Shown: piece after piece, positions 35,570 to 47,830 of the stretch
Layout of the letters: the number at the start of each line of letters is the position of its first letter
Position numbering within the stretch: position 1 is the stretch's first letter
NCBI RefSeq assembly: GCF_033115175.1
Contig: NC_084844.1
Coordinates: forward strand, 30,847,885-30,911,884
Direction: 5' to 3'
DNA: 64,000 nt
DNA from: Lepus europaeus
Lineage: Eukaryota; Chordata; Mammalia; Lagomorpha; Leporidae
The notes under the pieces: model-generated
What the model was told of the DNA's origin: nothing
Database searches by the model: none
Seen by the model: only the letters and a program-made list of their open reading frames with translations
Made by a program: the position numbers and the translations under genes

Positions 35570-35815
35570 TATGGAATAGCCACTTGAAAAGTTTTCTGTG
35601 TATTTGTCTAGATGTTTTCTATGTGTATTAAAAACATCTAAGGATGTGAAATTTTTTTAACACAGAAGAGATCATATTACAAACACCATCACATTCTTCT
35701 GCAACCTGAAGGTTTCTTCTAACAAGGTATCCTGGGCATCTTTCCATGGCAATTCATGCGAATTTATCTCATTACATCTTATAGGTACATGGCATTCCAT
35801 TGTAAGAACCTGTCG
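35570..35815 (-). mobile_element. Probable ancient L1 fragment, antisense
   Basis: GGCATCTTTCCATGGCAATT and GTACATGGCATTCCATTGTA resemble antisense L1 remnants. Boundaries are uncertain. Confidence 0.35.
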
Positions 35816-35971
35816 CAACAGTTTATGTGTGTGTGTCTCTCTCATCTCCGCAACCAGACTTAAGTATTATAGCTCTAGAATACAATGCTATGGCACTTAG
35901 CAAAGGTCTGAGCTCATAGCAAGTAAAAACACTGAATGGGAAAGTCCTTTTCTTTAGCACGAACATGTATA

Positions 35972-36103
35972 TGAGGGTAATTCAAAAAGTTCATGGAAAA
36001 ATGAAAATAAAAAGTAAGTTTATTTGGGGGCAAAGATATCTTGAAATCCACGCAGAGTTTCTTCAAAATACACATTTTCCATGAACTTTTGATGACTTCC
36101 TCA
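35972..36103. mobile_element. Mariner-type MITE with TA target duplication
   Basis: A 132-bp element begins TGAGGGTAATTCAAAAAGTT. Its right end, read inverted, begins TGAGGAAGTCATCAAAAGTT, and both arms continue CATGGAAAA. The inverted arms span about 31 bases with a few differences. TA flanks it on both sides (35970-35971 and 36104-36105), as expected of Tc1/mariner elements. There is no transposase. Confidence 0.8.
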
Positions 36104-36105
36104 TA

Positions 36106-37140
36106 TTTACTCTGAAAATCCAAGCATAGTAAATGGAGTTGCCAGTCTGAGAAAAACTACACTGAGCGTTAATTAATGCCATTGGTTAGTTAACAGCATT
36201 AGTAATTGACTACAGTTGGGTCAAGAATTCTGGGAAATCTATTGATGTGGGTTTTTGTGGGAGTCGTAACACCTTTTAAGTTTACCAACTAGTTGCGTCA
36301 TCAAAGGCATCTTAATAGCGTGGACATTGCTCGAAGGGCACTCAAGGGGGCTGGGTTCAGGCACTCACTGTGCTGGACGTGATCTTGAGCTGGGCATTTT
36401 TCCTTTCTCCACACCACTGCATGGGGCGACTGGGCTGCCAGGCGGTGAGAGCCCTCTCTGGCTTTGACAGCTTACGAATTCAGAAGCCCCAGAAAAATCC
36501 ACCTTTGTGAAGCATATGGTAAGAATGGGCATGGCAGCTCATGTACCCTGAAGCATAATTTTAACTCTTGGTTTGTATACTTGACATTTTTTGAGATGGA
36601 AAAACACATAAAGCAGAGCATACGATCTGGTCTCAGAGCGAGAGGGAGAAGTGAGCCAGATCTGCCGTATGCTCTCCCAGAAGCAGTGCAGAGAACCACT
36701 CTGTTTGTCATTCTCTCCCACTTTAAAATCTTCCTAACAGATTTGCAACCATGATTAGGAATGCTGCTAGGAGGACCCAGGCGTAACTAAGTGGGGTTAC
36801 ATGTAAATTCACTTATTTTATTTAGAAAGTGAAAAAAGTGCCAACATATTCATACATTCTGATTATAAATATACAAAACATACATAAAGACTGGCAGAAA
36901 ATGCAATATAGTAGTATGATACAATTGGGGTAATGCGATTATGGGTGATTTCTATTTTCTTCTCCATACTTTGCTTTATTTTCTCAAAGTTTCCCAAATG
37001 AATGGGCGTTTCTTTTATAATCAGAAAAATACAATCAGAAAATGTCTTCAAATGTTAATTTAAAAACATAAGCAAAAATTGCACTAAATGCTACTGGAGA
37101 CCACTTTTGCATAGTTAACATAATTTATCATCTCTTTTGC
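36106..37140. other. Single-copy DNA with the 36.6-kb hairpin
   Basis: No gene. It holds the hairpin at 36615-36675 and is otherwise unremarkable. Confidence 0.5.
36615..36675. other. Imperfect hairpin (61 nt), pre-miRNA-like
   Basis: Arm 36615-36635 pairs with 36652-36675 in four blocks: one A-T pair, GAGCATACG with CGTATGCTC, ATCTGG with CCAGAT, and CTCA with TGAG. That gives about 20 pairs. There is a four-base bulge (CTGC) on the right arm, a one-base bulge on the left and a 16-base purine-rich loop. It lies in DNA I do not recognise as a repeat. It could be a miRNA-like foldback, a decayed inverted-repeat element, or chance. Confidence 0.4.
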
Positions 37141-37157
37141 TTTTCCATATCTTTTAA

Positions 37158-37485
37158 ATATGTATATATTTATTTGAAAGGCAGAGTTACAGAGAGGCAG
37201 AGGCAGAGAGAGAGAGAGAGAGAGAGTTTTCCATCTGCTAGTTCACTCCCCAAATGGCCACAATGGATAGAGCTGTGGCAATCTGAAGTCAGAAGCCAGG
37301 AGCTTCTTCCTGGTCTTCCACGCAGGTGCAGGGCCCCAAGGACTTGGGCCATCTTCTACTGCTTTCCCAGGCCATAGCAGAGAGCTAGATTGGAAGTGGA
37401 GCAGTCAGGTCTCTAACCGGCGCCCGTATGGGATGCTGGCACTGCAGGCGGCAGCTTTACCTGCTAAGTCACAGTGCCAGCCCCC
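37158..37485 (-). mobile_element. C-repeat SINE (CSINE)
   Basis: TATATATTTATTTGAAAGGC edge and a head ending GTCACAGTGCCAGCCCCC. TTTTCCATAT flanks it at 37141-37150 and 37486-37495. Confidence 0.95.
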
Positions 37486-38048
37486 TTTTCCATATTTTTT
37501 TAAGTTTACCTTAACAAATCTGTTTTAAATTTGGAAATAAAAACAATCCCAGTAAGGCAGTTTCATACCCCAAATTTATTTTCTTCCTTTTCCTTTCTAA
37601 TGGAACCCTGAGTTTTTTTGGACTGTAAATGTGCCCAACAAAAAAATCTGCATTTTCTTGTCTGCCTTGCAGATAGGGATCAACTTTTAATTACGTTCTA
37701 GCCATTGACATATAAGTACAGATTTCTGGGGAGGGAGGGAGCTCAGTTTATGCAACTGATGTGTTCTTAGTTGCCTCACTCCTCGTGCTCTTCTGCTTTT
37801 GTAAAACTCACACATGAGATTGGGAGCTGCAGTGGTCAACTTGTAATGAGCGGATTATGTCAAGGATGCAGTAAAGCTGAGGGAGCACAGATAAAGGTAC
37901 CTGAGATATTGGGAGCATCTTGGAGCCACTCTATCTGGATGACCAACAGATTCCCGGGGAGGAAGCAAACTCCCAGTCACGTTTCAGCCATTATATTTCA
38001 GGTCTTTGTTAGTTCTAGCTGAGCGCAATTTCTAGTGAATACATCCAC

Positions 38049-38128
38049 TCACACACACACACACATACACACACTCATTAATTCCTAAATCACTGCAACT
38101 ATCTTTTTTTTTTTTTTTTAAAAAAAAA
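38049..38128. repeat. CA microsatellite and T/A homopolymers
   Basis: Contains an interrupted CA tract (38049-38076) and, after a short unique spacer, a run of T followed by a run of A near 38104-38128. Confidence 0.8.
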
Positions 38129-39529
38129 GGTTTTATGGAAATGCAATTGAAATTCACTTAGGATGGAGATAAAAGGCAATGTTCTACTAAAAATTAAGAG
38201 CTGTCTCTGAAGCATTCATAAATCTAATGTGTTTCACATTGTCAACGTTCCATGCATGATGGTGAGTTCATTAGTTTTACATTTGGGGACGATCAGTTTG
38301 TTAATCCATTCCAGCCACCAGGGAATCAATGCATCCCCATACGCCTGAGCTGAGACCATTCGTCACGGTTTCTGTTCCTTCTGAGGAGTGCAGAACAGTT
38401 CTTGAGCTGAAGAAGCACCAACATGGGGCTAGTTACTCGAAATGTCAGATGCAAAACATGTTAGCAAGTGGGGGCTGCGCGTGCATCCTGCGAAAGGAAA
38501 GGCCTCAGCTCGCTGTTGGGTTTCCTGCTGCAGCTCCCGGGAAGTTTTTCAAGGCAGATCCCACTGTTACTGGTTGCTGCATTCTAGAAGGCCAGAGTAG
38601 GGAGAGAGAGGCAAGGGCAGGAAGAAGGAAAGACGCAGGGCCAAACATGCCAGCTCTAGAAAGACTTTAGAAGGTTGTCACTTGACGCCGATGCTTTCTT
38701 TGTTGCGAGTGAGCAAGGGAAGCCTAGTGCTTTCCAGGAAGTTAGTGACTGTGTTAGAATTGAAACCTGAGCAGTAGTCCCGGGCTTCCCAGTGGTTGAT
38801 TCAGTTTTTCAACTCTCTCTCTCTCACTGTGCCTTGAAGGGTTAAATGTCAGCCCTGGCTTCCTCTGAGATGCCTCATTTTTCACAGTGCACCTGCTGTG
38901 TTTTCTCAGCCCCTTCTGCCTAGTGAGTAGGAAATCACCCAGCTTCCTCCTTCCTGTGCCTGGTAGCAGTTTGCTCTTGTAAGATACTCATTCTTGTTCC
39001 ACAGCAGATATATAAATCTCCTTGCCTTTTCCAACGAAAAACAAAGTCAGCACTAAAGGATGGAGAATTCCTGATATGTTCAGCCCTTTCCTGGGTGCTG
39101 TGGGGAGTTGATACAGGACCCAGTATAAGACACTCACTTTTACTTGTGATAATGAGATCCAGCCAGGAAAGAGCATACAAAGGAACTGAACAGGACTGAT
39201 AAACTAACAGAAAAAAAAAAACCACTACAGTTTTGTACCTTTGCACATACAAAACTCATGAAGGAATTTTGCAAAACATGTTTAGTCCAAACTAGAAAAT
39301 TGCTGTTTTCCATCTTTGAAGAAATTCCTAGATCAAGTTCTTGGACAGGGTTCTCAGCCTCATGTATCCAGAGCAAAACCTGGGTTTAGGTGGAGGAGAC
39401 TGTAGGTAGAGTACTCCAATTACAGAAAGCAAAATCCGAGGTAACATGGTGGAGTGGTGTAGGGCAGGTGCCCAACTTGAGGGATATAAGAAGACTCATA
39501 TAATGCATCTATCATTTGTAAGAATATTC

Positions 39530-39618
39530 GTGTGTGTGTGTGAGTATATAATGTATTATATATATATATATAAATATATATAAATGTATATATAAAGTAT
39601 ATATAAATGTGTATAATA
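39530..39618. repeat. TG/TA low-complexity tract
   Basis: A TG run leads into TATATA and ATATAAATG words. A 67-residue open frame across it is an artefact. Confidence 0.85.
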
Positions 39619-41604
39619 CACACTCAGGGGTGGATACTAAGTTCTTCTCCCTGAGAGAAGCATGTGCTCAAAGGCATTTGGGAGTCACTGGTTTAGAGAA
39701 GGGACTTTGGAGTCCTAGTTACCTCTCAGGGTCATAGTAAAGAATCAGACAACACACACAGAAGTGCTTAGTTTAGTTTTTCCCATTACCTGGTAAGCTT
39801 CATGAAGATAGAACTGATGCCTGTTGTATGCACTGATGTAATTCCCTGGGCCTGGCATGACATCTGCACACAGTAGTTGCTTTACAGATATTTGTCCATC
39901 AGGTGAATGAGTGGTCTGTTGCTATACACAGTTTCTTCCACAGTAACTGTACTCTACCTATAATCTGTGCTACATGAGCAACAAAATTGGAGTACATATA
40001 ACTGAGAATGATGTTATCACGGGAATAACCTTCAATGCTCCCTTTGCATAAAAACAGGTAAATTATTCACAAACTTAGGTAATTTATTATTAGTAACAAA
40101 TCGTTTGCCACACACCTCCCAACTGATGGTGATTCATCACTATGCTATGACCCTAAGATTTTCAATCACCATTAAAACCATGACTTGTTACATGGTGTGA
40201 TTTAATCTGCAGCATGTTTGTACAAATCACTACATAAACAGTGGTTCCTTCTAAAGCACAAAGAGGCCAATGACAGAAGATGAATAAAAAATTCAAGAGC
40301 AGGAGAGATTCCAGCTACATTTAGGGAGACCTTGATGGTAAGAGCTGTCAAATTCTGTTTTGTGGACATTTCAGCAACCAGTTATTAGCTTCTCTGGATC
40401 CCCCAGTTTTCCTCTCGAATGTGTGTATAATGAGTGCTGTGTGGAGTTTTTCCTCCCTCCCCCAGTGGCAAACAGTTTTTCACTGATAAATTTCCATGAT
40501 AAGAATGACTTTATCAATTCTGGCAAACTCCAAATTCCAAATTCCACCACCACGTTCCCACTAAGCCACACTTGTACAAATTTAAGCCCATGCAGCTGCA
40601 TACTTTCTGCTTCCGTGAGTCCCTTTATCCTTCCAAACTAAGTCCCCTTCTTTCTACTATCTCCCTGAGCTTTGTATTATATGTCTGTTAACTTCGTATT
40701 GCATTTATGGCCACCAGGCTGGTGATTTGCCCGAGAGCGAATCAGCAGATGCCAGCATATGGCTGGTGTTTAATTAACAAACAGTTGAGTACAGAGAAGC
40801 CTTAAAAAAAAATAGGCATGTGCAGATAACTTCCCACTATCTTGGGAGGATGTGAAAGAGCTAAGATCTTTCTTAATCCCGGCCTCCCAGAGCTCTTATC
40901 TAGAACACTGCTGGCCCAAGAAGGTTAAAGTCGAAGAAGCATTTTTCCAACAGAGGTAGACGACAAATGCTGTCTGACTTTTTATATCTCAACCACTGAT
41001 GTTCTCAGGGAGGATGAAGTAATAGAAAGAGGCTGCCACGGAGATCCTGAGTGATCGTGGGCTGTGTCTGTCCTCTAATGTGCAGGGATATTTGACCTCA
41101 TCGAGAGGATTGTGTTCTTCAGTACTCCCCAAAAGTAAAAGCAAAGAGTGAGAAATCCCCCGCACAGAGCCTTTGTGCATCTATCTCTGTGAATCCCTCT
41201 CTTTCTTGCACAGGTTCTGGGCAGCTGTGGAGTTAAAGTGCAAACTCCAGATGAAGTCAGGATCCTTGGATTGATTCTATAAATCCCATGCTAAAAAGTC
41301 ATGCATGGCGATTCAAACCCCCTTGTCTCTAACCTGAGAAAAATGGCTTCTCCCTCTGTGCATTTTTTGGGGACGATTCCATGAGGTGTCATGCTCTCAC
41401 AGAGTGGCTTTTCAAATATAGATGGAGTCCAGAAGAGACTTGGATACCTTATAGCTAGTTCTGAGCTTTTTGGCTTCAATCAAACAGTCTTGCACTTGTA
41501 CTCCATGATAGCTTCTCTTTGTGACTTGTCCCTTGTCCAGGACCCCAAATCAGCATTGTGTCCTTGCCATTAGAATCACAACTCTAAAACAGTCCCTTCA
41601 GACA

Positions 41605-41990
41605 GTGAGTTTGTGAGGCCCGGCTTAAACAGGTGCCACAATATGAGTGTATTGTCTCGCACTTCTAGGGGCTGCTGACCCGTGATGGAGACTGGGGCAA
41701 GGCCGTGCTCCCTCCAAGGGCACGAGGGGAAGATCAATTCCAGGCACCTGTCCTACCTGCTGGCAGCTCCTTAGTTTGTGCTCCCATAACTCCAGTGTTT
41801 GCAGGGTGTGCATGCCTGTAAGGACACCCATCATATTCTGTTAGAAGCCCACTCTACTTCAATATTACTTTCTCTTGGCTAAATTACACTGGTAATGATC
41901 CTGTTTCAAAATAAGGCCACACTCTGAGGGGCTGTGGGTAAGGATGCCAACGTATGAATTTTTGAGGAACAAACCCCTAACAGACACTCT
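41605..41990 (-). mobile_element. MLT1-type MaLR LTR remnant, antisense
   Basis: AAGGCCGTGCTCCCTCCAAG, GGACACCCATCATATTCTGT, CAAAATAAGGCCACACTCTG and GTATGAATTTTTGAGG follow inverted MLT1 order. Confidence 0.8.
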
Positions 41991-42241
41991 CTCCTCTTTC
42001 TAAATTTCTACTATGTGTGGCAGCTCTCTAACCTCAAAATCGTCTTCTCAACAGCCCAGAAATGGGTCTGACCTGGCCTGGGCCATCTCTGGCTTTCTAG
42101 TGATGAGACCTCCTATTTATTTTCACCTCATCTGCTAGTACAATAACAGTGGTATTCATTGTGTGGAAATTCTATTAGATCCTAGATACTGAATACGTAT
42201 ATTATTCTAAACTTCATCAACATTTGGATTATCTTCAGGTT

Positions 42242-42536
42242 TTTTTTTTAAAAGATTTATTTATTTATTTGAAAGAGTTACACACAGAGAGGAGAGGCAG
42301 AGAGAGAGAGAGAGAGAGAGAGCGCTACACTGATCTGAAGCCAGGAGCCAGGAGCATCCTCCAGATCTCCCATCGGTTGCAGGGTCCCAAGGATTTGGGC
42401 CATCTTCTACTGCTTTCCCAGTCAATAGCTGAGAGCTGGATTGGAAGTGGAGCAGCCGGGACTCGAACTGGCACTCATATTGATGCCAGCACTGCTGCAG
42501 CAGTGGTTTTACCCGCTAGGCCACAGCGCCAGCCCC
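42242..42536 (-). mobile_element. C-repeat SINE (CSINE), internally shortened
   Basis: Lacks the usual CTTCCATCTGCTGGTTCACTCC block after the GA tract, joining AGAGAGCGC directly to CTGATCTGAAGCC. Flanked by TATCTTCAGGTT (42230-42241) and TATCTTCGGTT (42537-42547). Confidence 0.95.
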
Positions 42537-42597
42537 TATCTTCGGTTCTTTAGTTGAGAAAAAAGACAGAGGAAGTCAAGTGATGCACGAAGGCTAA

Positions 42598-42609
42598 CCA
42601 GCAGGTGGC
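42598..42609 (+). promoter_or_regulatory. CTCF-like core motif, plus orientation
   Basis: CCAGCAGGTGGC matches the CTCF core pattern CCASYAGRKGGC at every position. It lies in unique DNA about 60 bases beyond the end of a C-repeat SINE. With the minus-oriented site at 48964 it forms a convergent pair around SMIM36. Occupancy is not known. Confidence 0.45.
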
Positions 42610-42904
42610 AACAAAGGGGGAACTGAGTTAAGCTTTTCTGGCACAAAGTACTAAGGCACAAACTTAGCACCTTTCACCTGGTGTCTTGGGGAACATCAGA
42701 AGATCATGTTCTGTGTAAACCACAAAGATTCATTTTCTCTCTGAGGGCAACAACAACCTTTTCGGAGGAGAGAATCTGAAAGTCAATTAGAGTAACAGAT
42801 GTTTCTTGAGTAGCTGCTTAGGTAGCAGTTCTAGCACAGGAGAGAGATGGCATAGATAGTATAGGCATGGAGTTGCTGTTGTTCTTGAAGCTGTGAAAAA
42901 ATGG

Positions 42905-43064
42905 GGAGTAGAAGACAACACAGCTAGAACCAGCTGCGTGACCTTGCACAAAGTGTACCTCCTCCGTGAGCCTTCAGTTTCCATCTTATACTCATTGTCG
43001 CTGTGTCTGTCTTACCGGAGAACGAGGTTTAAATGAGATCATAGATAAGAAGTAGCTGGCATGT
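42905..43064 (+). mobile_element. MIR SINE remnant
   Basis: CCAGCTGCGTGACCTTGCAC, TTCAGTTTCCATCTTATACT and GGTTTAAATGAGATCATAGA follow MIR order. A C-repeat is inserted in its 3' end. Confidence 0.7.
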
Positions 43065-43075
43065 AGTTGATTCTT

Positions 43076-43418
43076 TTTTTTTTTTTTTTAAGGACTTATT
43101 AATTTGAAGTCAGAGTTACAGAGAGAGAGGGACACACACACACACACAGAAGTGGAGGGGGTTGGGGAAGAGAGATTGCTGATTCACTCCCCCAGATGGC
43201 TGCAACAACCAGGGCTGAGCCCAGCCAAAGCCAGGAGTCAGGAGCTTCATCCAGGTCTCTCACATGGGGAGCAGGGGCCCAAACACTTGGGCCATCCTTT
43301 GCTGCTTTTCCCAGTAGTAGGGGGCTGAATTGGAAGTGGAGCAGCTGGGACACGAACCAGTGCCCATATGGGATGCCGCCATTCCAGGCTCTACCCGCTA
43401 TGGCACTATGCAGACCCC
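43076..43418 (-). mobile_element. C-repeat SINE (CSINE)
   Basis: A poly(T)-AAGGACTTATTAATTTG edge, GA followed by CA dinucleotides, and a head ending GGCACTATGCAGACCCC. Flanks AGTTGATTCTT (43065-43075) and AGCTGACTCTT (43419-43429). Confidence 0.94.
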
Positions 43419-43694
43419 AGCTGACTCTTGATAAAACTTCATTGTCCTGCACCCTTCCTTAGCTTTGGAAGTATTTTGTTTGTGGCCTTCCCACAAATCA
43501 CTTTAATGTAAATTGTGCAAGATGGGAGAATAGTGAATCCAAATAACGAAATCTGGGAAATCCTACTCCCTTAAGGAAATAAAAATAAGGCAGAGTCTGA
43601 ATGTCAAAGGACTTTCTTGACAGGACTTCAGTCCCAGTTCTGAGGCCAAACAGCCTCAGGAAAATCACAATTCTCTCGGAGTCTATTTCCCCAC

Positions 43695-44035
43695 CAGTTG
43701 CTGTGGTTTGGATATATCCTCCCAAGCTTTACACGTTGGAAACTTAATTTTCAAATTCATACATTAAGGGTATTTGCAAATGGGGCCTTCGGGGAGTAGT
43801 TAGGACAGATGAGGTAAAGAGGGCGGGGCTCCCATAGTGGCCTTGTAAGAAGAGACCCGGGCTCCCACTCTTGCTCTGTCTCCCCGTGCGATAGCGTCTA
43901 CCTTGTTATTGTGCAGTAAGGAGGCCCTCGCCAATGATGCTGAACAGATGCTGGCGACTGCATCTTGGGAACTAAATAAATCTCAGTTCTTTGTGAAGTC
44001 CCCAGTCTGTGGTCTCCAAATGTAGCAACCAAAGA
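43695..44035 (+). mobile_element. MST-like MaLR LTR remnant
   Basis: TTGCTGTGGTTTGGATATAT, ACACGTTGGAAACTTAATTT, GGCGGGGCTCCCATAGTGGC and GGAACTAAATAAATCTCAG match the order of MST/THE1-type LTRs (ERVL-MaLR). Non-coding. Confidence 0.7.
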
Positions 44036-45189
44036 TGGTCTGTCACTGATAAAATTCTTAAAGAAATTTCCAGGATTTACAAGATTCTAAGAGAACACGC
44101 TAGACAGAAGAGGTTATTTTAAATGCTAAGATGATGTCCTGAATGAAGAAGAGAAATTGAATGAACCAGAAATCGAATGAGGCAGAGGTTTGGAAGAGCT
44201 CAGTGCCATATATACCAGCATTCACCCCTGAGTACTTTTAGTTTGCTTCTTTCTGTCTTTTGTTTGTTTGTTTTCTGATTCTATTTCTGTTCCCCTTATA
44301 TTTTATTGCTGTTAGTATGACTATATTTATTATTTGTTCTATTCTTTTCCTTCTTTTAGTGTTTCTTTTTCTGTCTTCCATTGCTGCTAACCGTTTCTCT
44401 TTAACTGGCCCCAGTAGGAAACTGACAGGTAATGGGGAGATCCTGATTGATTTCTTGGTTCCTTGCTTTGGCCTGGCCTGATCCTGGTCATGTGGGCACC
44501 TGGGGATTGAAAGATAGGAGCTCTCTTTCGGTATGCTTGTTTGCCTCTTTGTCTCTTTCTCTGTGTCCTTCTGCTGCTTCTATCCTACCCTCCAGGCCCC
44601 AACATACTTTCTTCCTTCTGGAAAACAGCCACGGCTCTCCCAGATCATCCCATCTCAGAGTGCCTGAGTCTGAGATGAAATTGGCCATGCACATGCTTCT
44701 TCCACGCACTGGGCAGCTGTGCTTGTGTGGGCTCCCGCACCCTGCGTAGGCTTCTATGCAGAACAGCCCCGGTGCTTTCTTGTCTGACGTTCTCTAAGTC
44801 ATGTTTGACTCCCCTTCCTCTGCTCTTAGGCAGAGAAGACCTCAGGGCAGAGGTCACGATACACTGATTTCTTTCTATTTCCACACGAGTCATCATGGGA
44901 AGAAGAGGTTCAATCAACCACCGGATGAGCACTTAAGTTGCTCTGAGTTCAGAGAAGGGAAGATTGATAAAACACACACCACAGAGATGATATTTCAAAA
45001 CTATAGAAATGTGTAAATGAGAAAGAGACCAAATTTATTGTCAGTAGCAACAAAGAGTATGAGGAGAGCAAGCAGTTCTCAGGGACTAAAACAAAGGGCC
45101 ACAGGACCTCGGAGTTCTTCGATGGATCTCTGTATTAAAGGAGGTCATATCTAGGGGCTGGAGGTTAAATTTCTTCACCAGAAGTATGG
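44036..45189. other. Mostly single-copy DNA downstream of SMIM36
   Basis: Apart from the C-repeat fragment at 44400-44580, nothing recognised. Could include a distal 3'UTR of SMIM36 if a later polyadenylation site is used. Confidence 0.4.
44400..44580 (+). mobile_element. Old C-repeat SINE 3' fragment
   Basis: GGGAGATCCTGATTGATTTC, CTTGCTTTGGCCTGGCCTGA and a decayed CT tract (TCTTTCGGTATGCTTG). The head is missing. Confidence 0.5.
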
Positions 45190-45420
45190 AAGGGGATAAT
45201 GTCAGTGATCATCGCAATAGCTAATCCTATGTGTCAAGGCACTGTCTCAAATACTGTCCATAAATTAGCTTACTTAAATAGCTACCAACTTCCCGTAGGC
45301 GCAAGGAGGTGCCCCAACCCAGCCACGGTCATACAGCTAATGAGTCAAGGGCGAAGATCTGAACTTAGGATCCCAGAGGTATCATTTGAGTTGTAGTCTT
45401 TGTAGTGACCCTGTTGCCTG
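45190..45420 (-). mobile_element. MIR SINE remnant
   Basis: ATCGCAATAGCTAATCCTAT, CACGGTCATACAGCTAATGA and GATCTGAACTTAGGATCCCA follow inverted MIR order. It lies downstream of SMIM36 and may be part of its 3'UTR. Confidence 0.7.
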
Positions 45421-45585
45421 TACTGATACCATGAGCAGTAGAATGCCAAGAGCCAAGTATGTACAGAAGGCAGAACCTGAAGTCTGCATGAGTGTTCAAG
45501 GTGCTTCCCTTGAAAAGGGAGGATTGGGAAAGTACTTATTCAAGTCAATCTCATTCCTCACTATTACTTACATATTATTTACATA

Positions 45586-45591
45586 TTTATT
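45586..45591 (-). terminator. Candidate AATAAA polyadenylation signal for SMIM36
   Basis: TTTATT on the plus strand reads AATAAA on the minus strand, about 350 bases downstream of the SMIM36 stop codon. It lies next to a CA microsatellite. Such hexamers are common in AT-rich DNA, so its use is uncertain without 3'-end reads. Confidence 0.3.
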
Positions 45592-45593
45592 AC

Positions 45594-45616
45594 ACGTGCG
45601 CACACACACACACACG
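45594..45616. repeat. CA microsatellite downstream of SMIM36
   Basis: A short CA tract that lies in the probable SMIM36 3'UTR region. Confidence 0.8.
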
Positions 45617-45938
45617 CTATTGCAGATTCTTCCTTTAGCTCTTACTCAGAGGTCAGTCAGTCTGTCCTAGATTTTGCCAAGCACAGCATCACCAGGAACG
45701 ACCTTTCCTATGCAAAGTATTGCTGATATTTTGATCTGGAGAATTTGACAGAAGACCACCTGGGGCTTCTTACCTTAATTAGTTGCTTTATCCATGAAGA
45801 GTGTGACGAGAAAACAGCAAGGAAGACAGAGCTGCCTTGTGCTTCGTCAAGCGCACTAACAGAATTGGAGCCAACGTAGGAAATGGTTTGTTGTCTGTTG
45901 TAAGTCTAGTGGTCCCTCCCCAGTGTCCTCTGCCAGCC

Positions 45939-47136
<1,198 letters not shown>

Positions 47137-47160
47137 TCAGCTGGGCTTATCAAGATCCTA

Positions 47161-47484
47161 TTTTTTTTTTTTATTTGACAGATAGAGTTAGACAGTGAGA
47201 GAGAGAGAGAGAGACAGAGAGAAAGGTCTTCCCTCCATTGGTTCACCCCCCAAATGGCCACTATGGCCGGAGCTACGCTAATCTGAAGCCAGGAGCCAGG
47301 TGCTTCCCCCTGGTCTCCCATGCGGGCCAGGGGCCCAGGCACCCGGGCCATCCTCCACTGCCTTCCCGAGCCACAGCAGAGAGCTGGACTGGAAGAGGAG
47401 CAACTGGGACTAGAACCCGGCGCCCTTATGGGATGCCAGTGCTGCAGGCAGAGGATTAACCCAGTGAGCCACGGTGCCGGCCCC
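47161..47484 (-). mobile_element. CSINE2-type C-repeat inserted next to another SINE
   Basis: Poly(T)-ATTTGACAGATAGAG edge and a head ending GAGCCACGGTGCCGGCCCC. Duplication TATCAAGATCC (47149-47159) and TATTAAGATTC (47485-47495). Confidence 0.94.
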
Positions 47485-47495
47485 TATTAAGATTC

Positions 47496-47817
47496 TTTTT
47501 AAGAAATTTATTTGAAAGGCAGAGTCAGAGAGAGAGAGGGACAGAGAGGGGGCAGGGAGCACTTCCATTTACTACTTCACTCCCCAAATGGCCACAACAG
47601 CCTGGGCTGGGCCAGGTGGAAGCCAGAAGCTTGGAGCTCCTTCTGGGTTTCCCATGTGGTTGGCAGGGACCCGAGTACTTGGGCCATTTTCTGCTTTCCC
47701 TGGAGCATTAGCAGAGAGCTGGATCAGCAGTGGGGCAGCTGGGACTAGAACCAGCACTTTAATGGGAAGCTGGCAACACAGGCAGTAGCTTAAACTGCTG
47801 CTCCACAGTGCCGGCCC
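47496..47817 (-). mobile_element. C-repeat SINE (CSINE), earlier of a nested pair
   Basis: TTTTTAAGAAATTTATTTGA edge and a head ending CTCCACAGTGCCGGCCC. Its own duplication TCAACTGGGCTT lies at 47819-47830 on the right, but on the left at 47137-47148 (TCAGCTGGGCTT), beyond the other SINE. The 47161 copy therefore inserted later. Confidence 0.94.
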
Positions 47818-47830
47818 TTCAACTGGGCTT

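Larger units (their letters stand above)
37496..41604. other. Largest repeat-poor block
   Basis: About 4.1 kb with no C-repeat SINE, in a window where they occur on average every 1.6 kb. It holds microsatellites (38049, 39530) and possibly an L2/MIR tail near 39800-39910. No frame looks like a protein. SINE depletion may reflect chance or constraint. Confidence 0.45.
45421..45938 (-). other. Probable SMIM36 3'UTR / flank
   Basis: Non-coding DNA directly downstream of the SMIM36 stop codon, with a CA microsatellite and the candidate AATAAA. The extent of the transcript is unknown. Confidence 0.4.

Noticed and set aside
38329-38670. 113-residue plus-strand frame in the SINE-free block
   Set aside because: No recognisable domain; codon pattern looks random. 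Not enough to call a gene.
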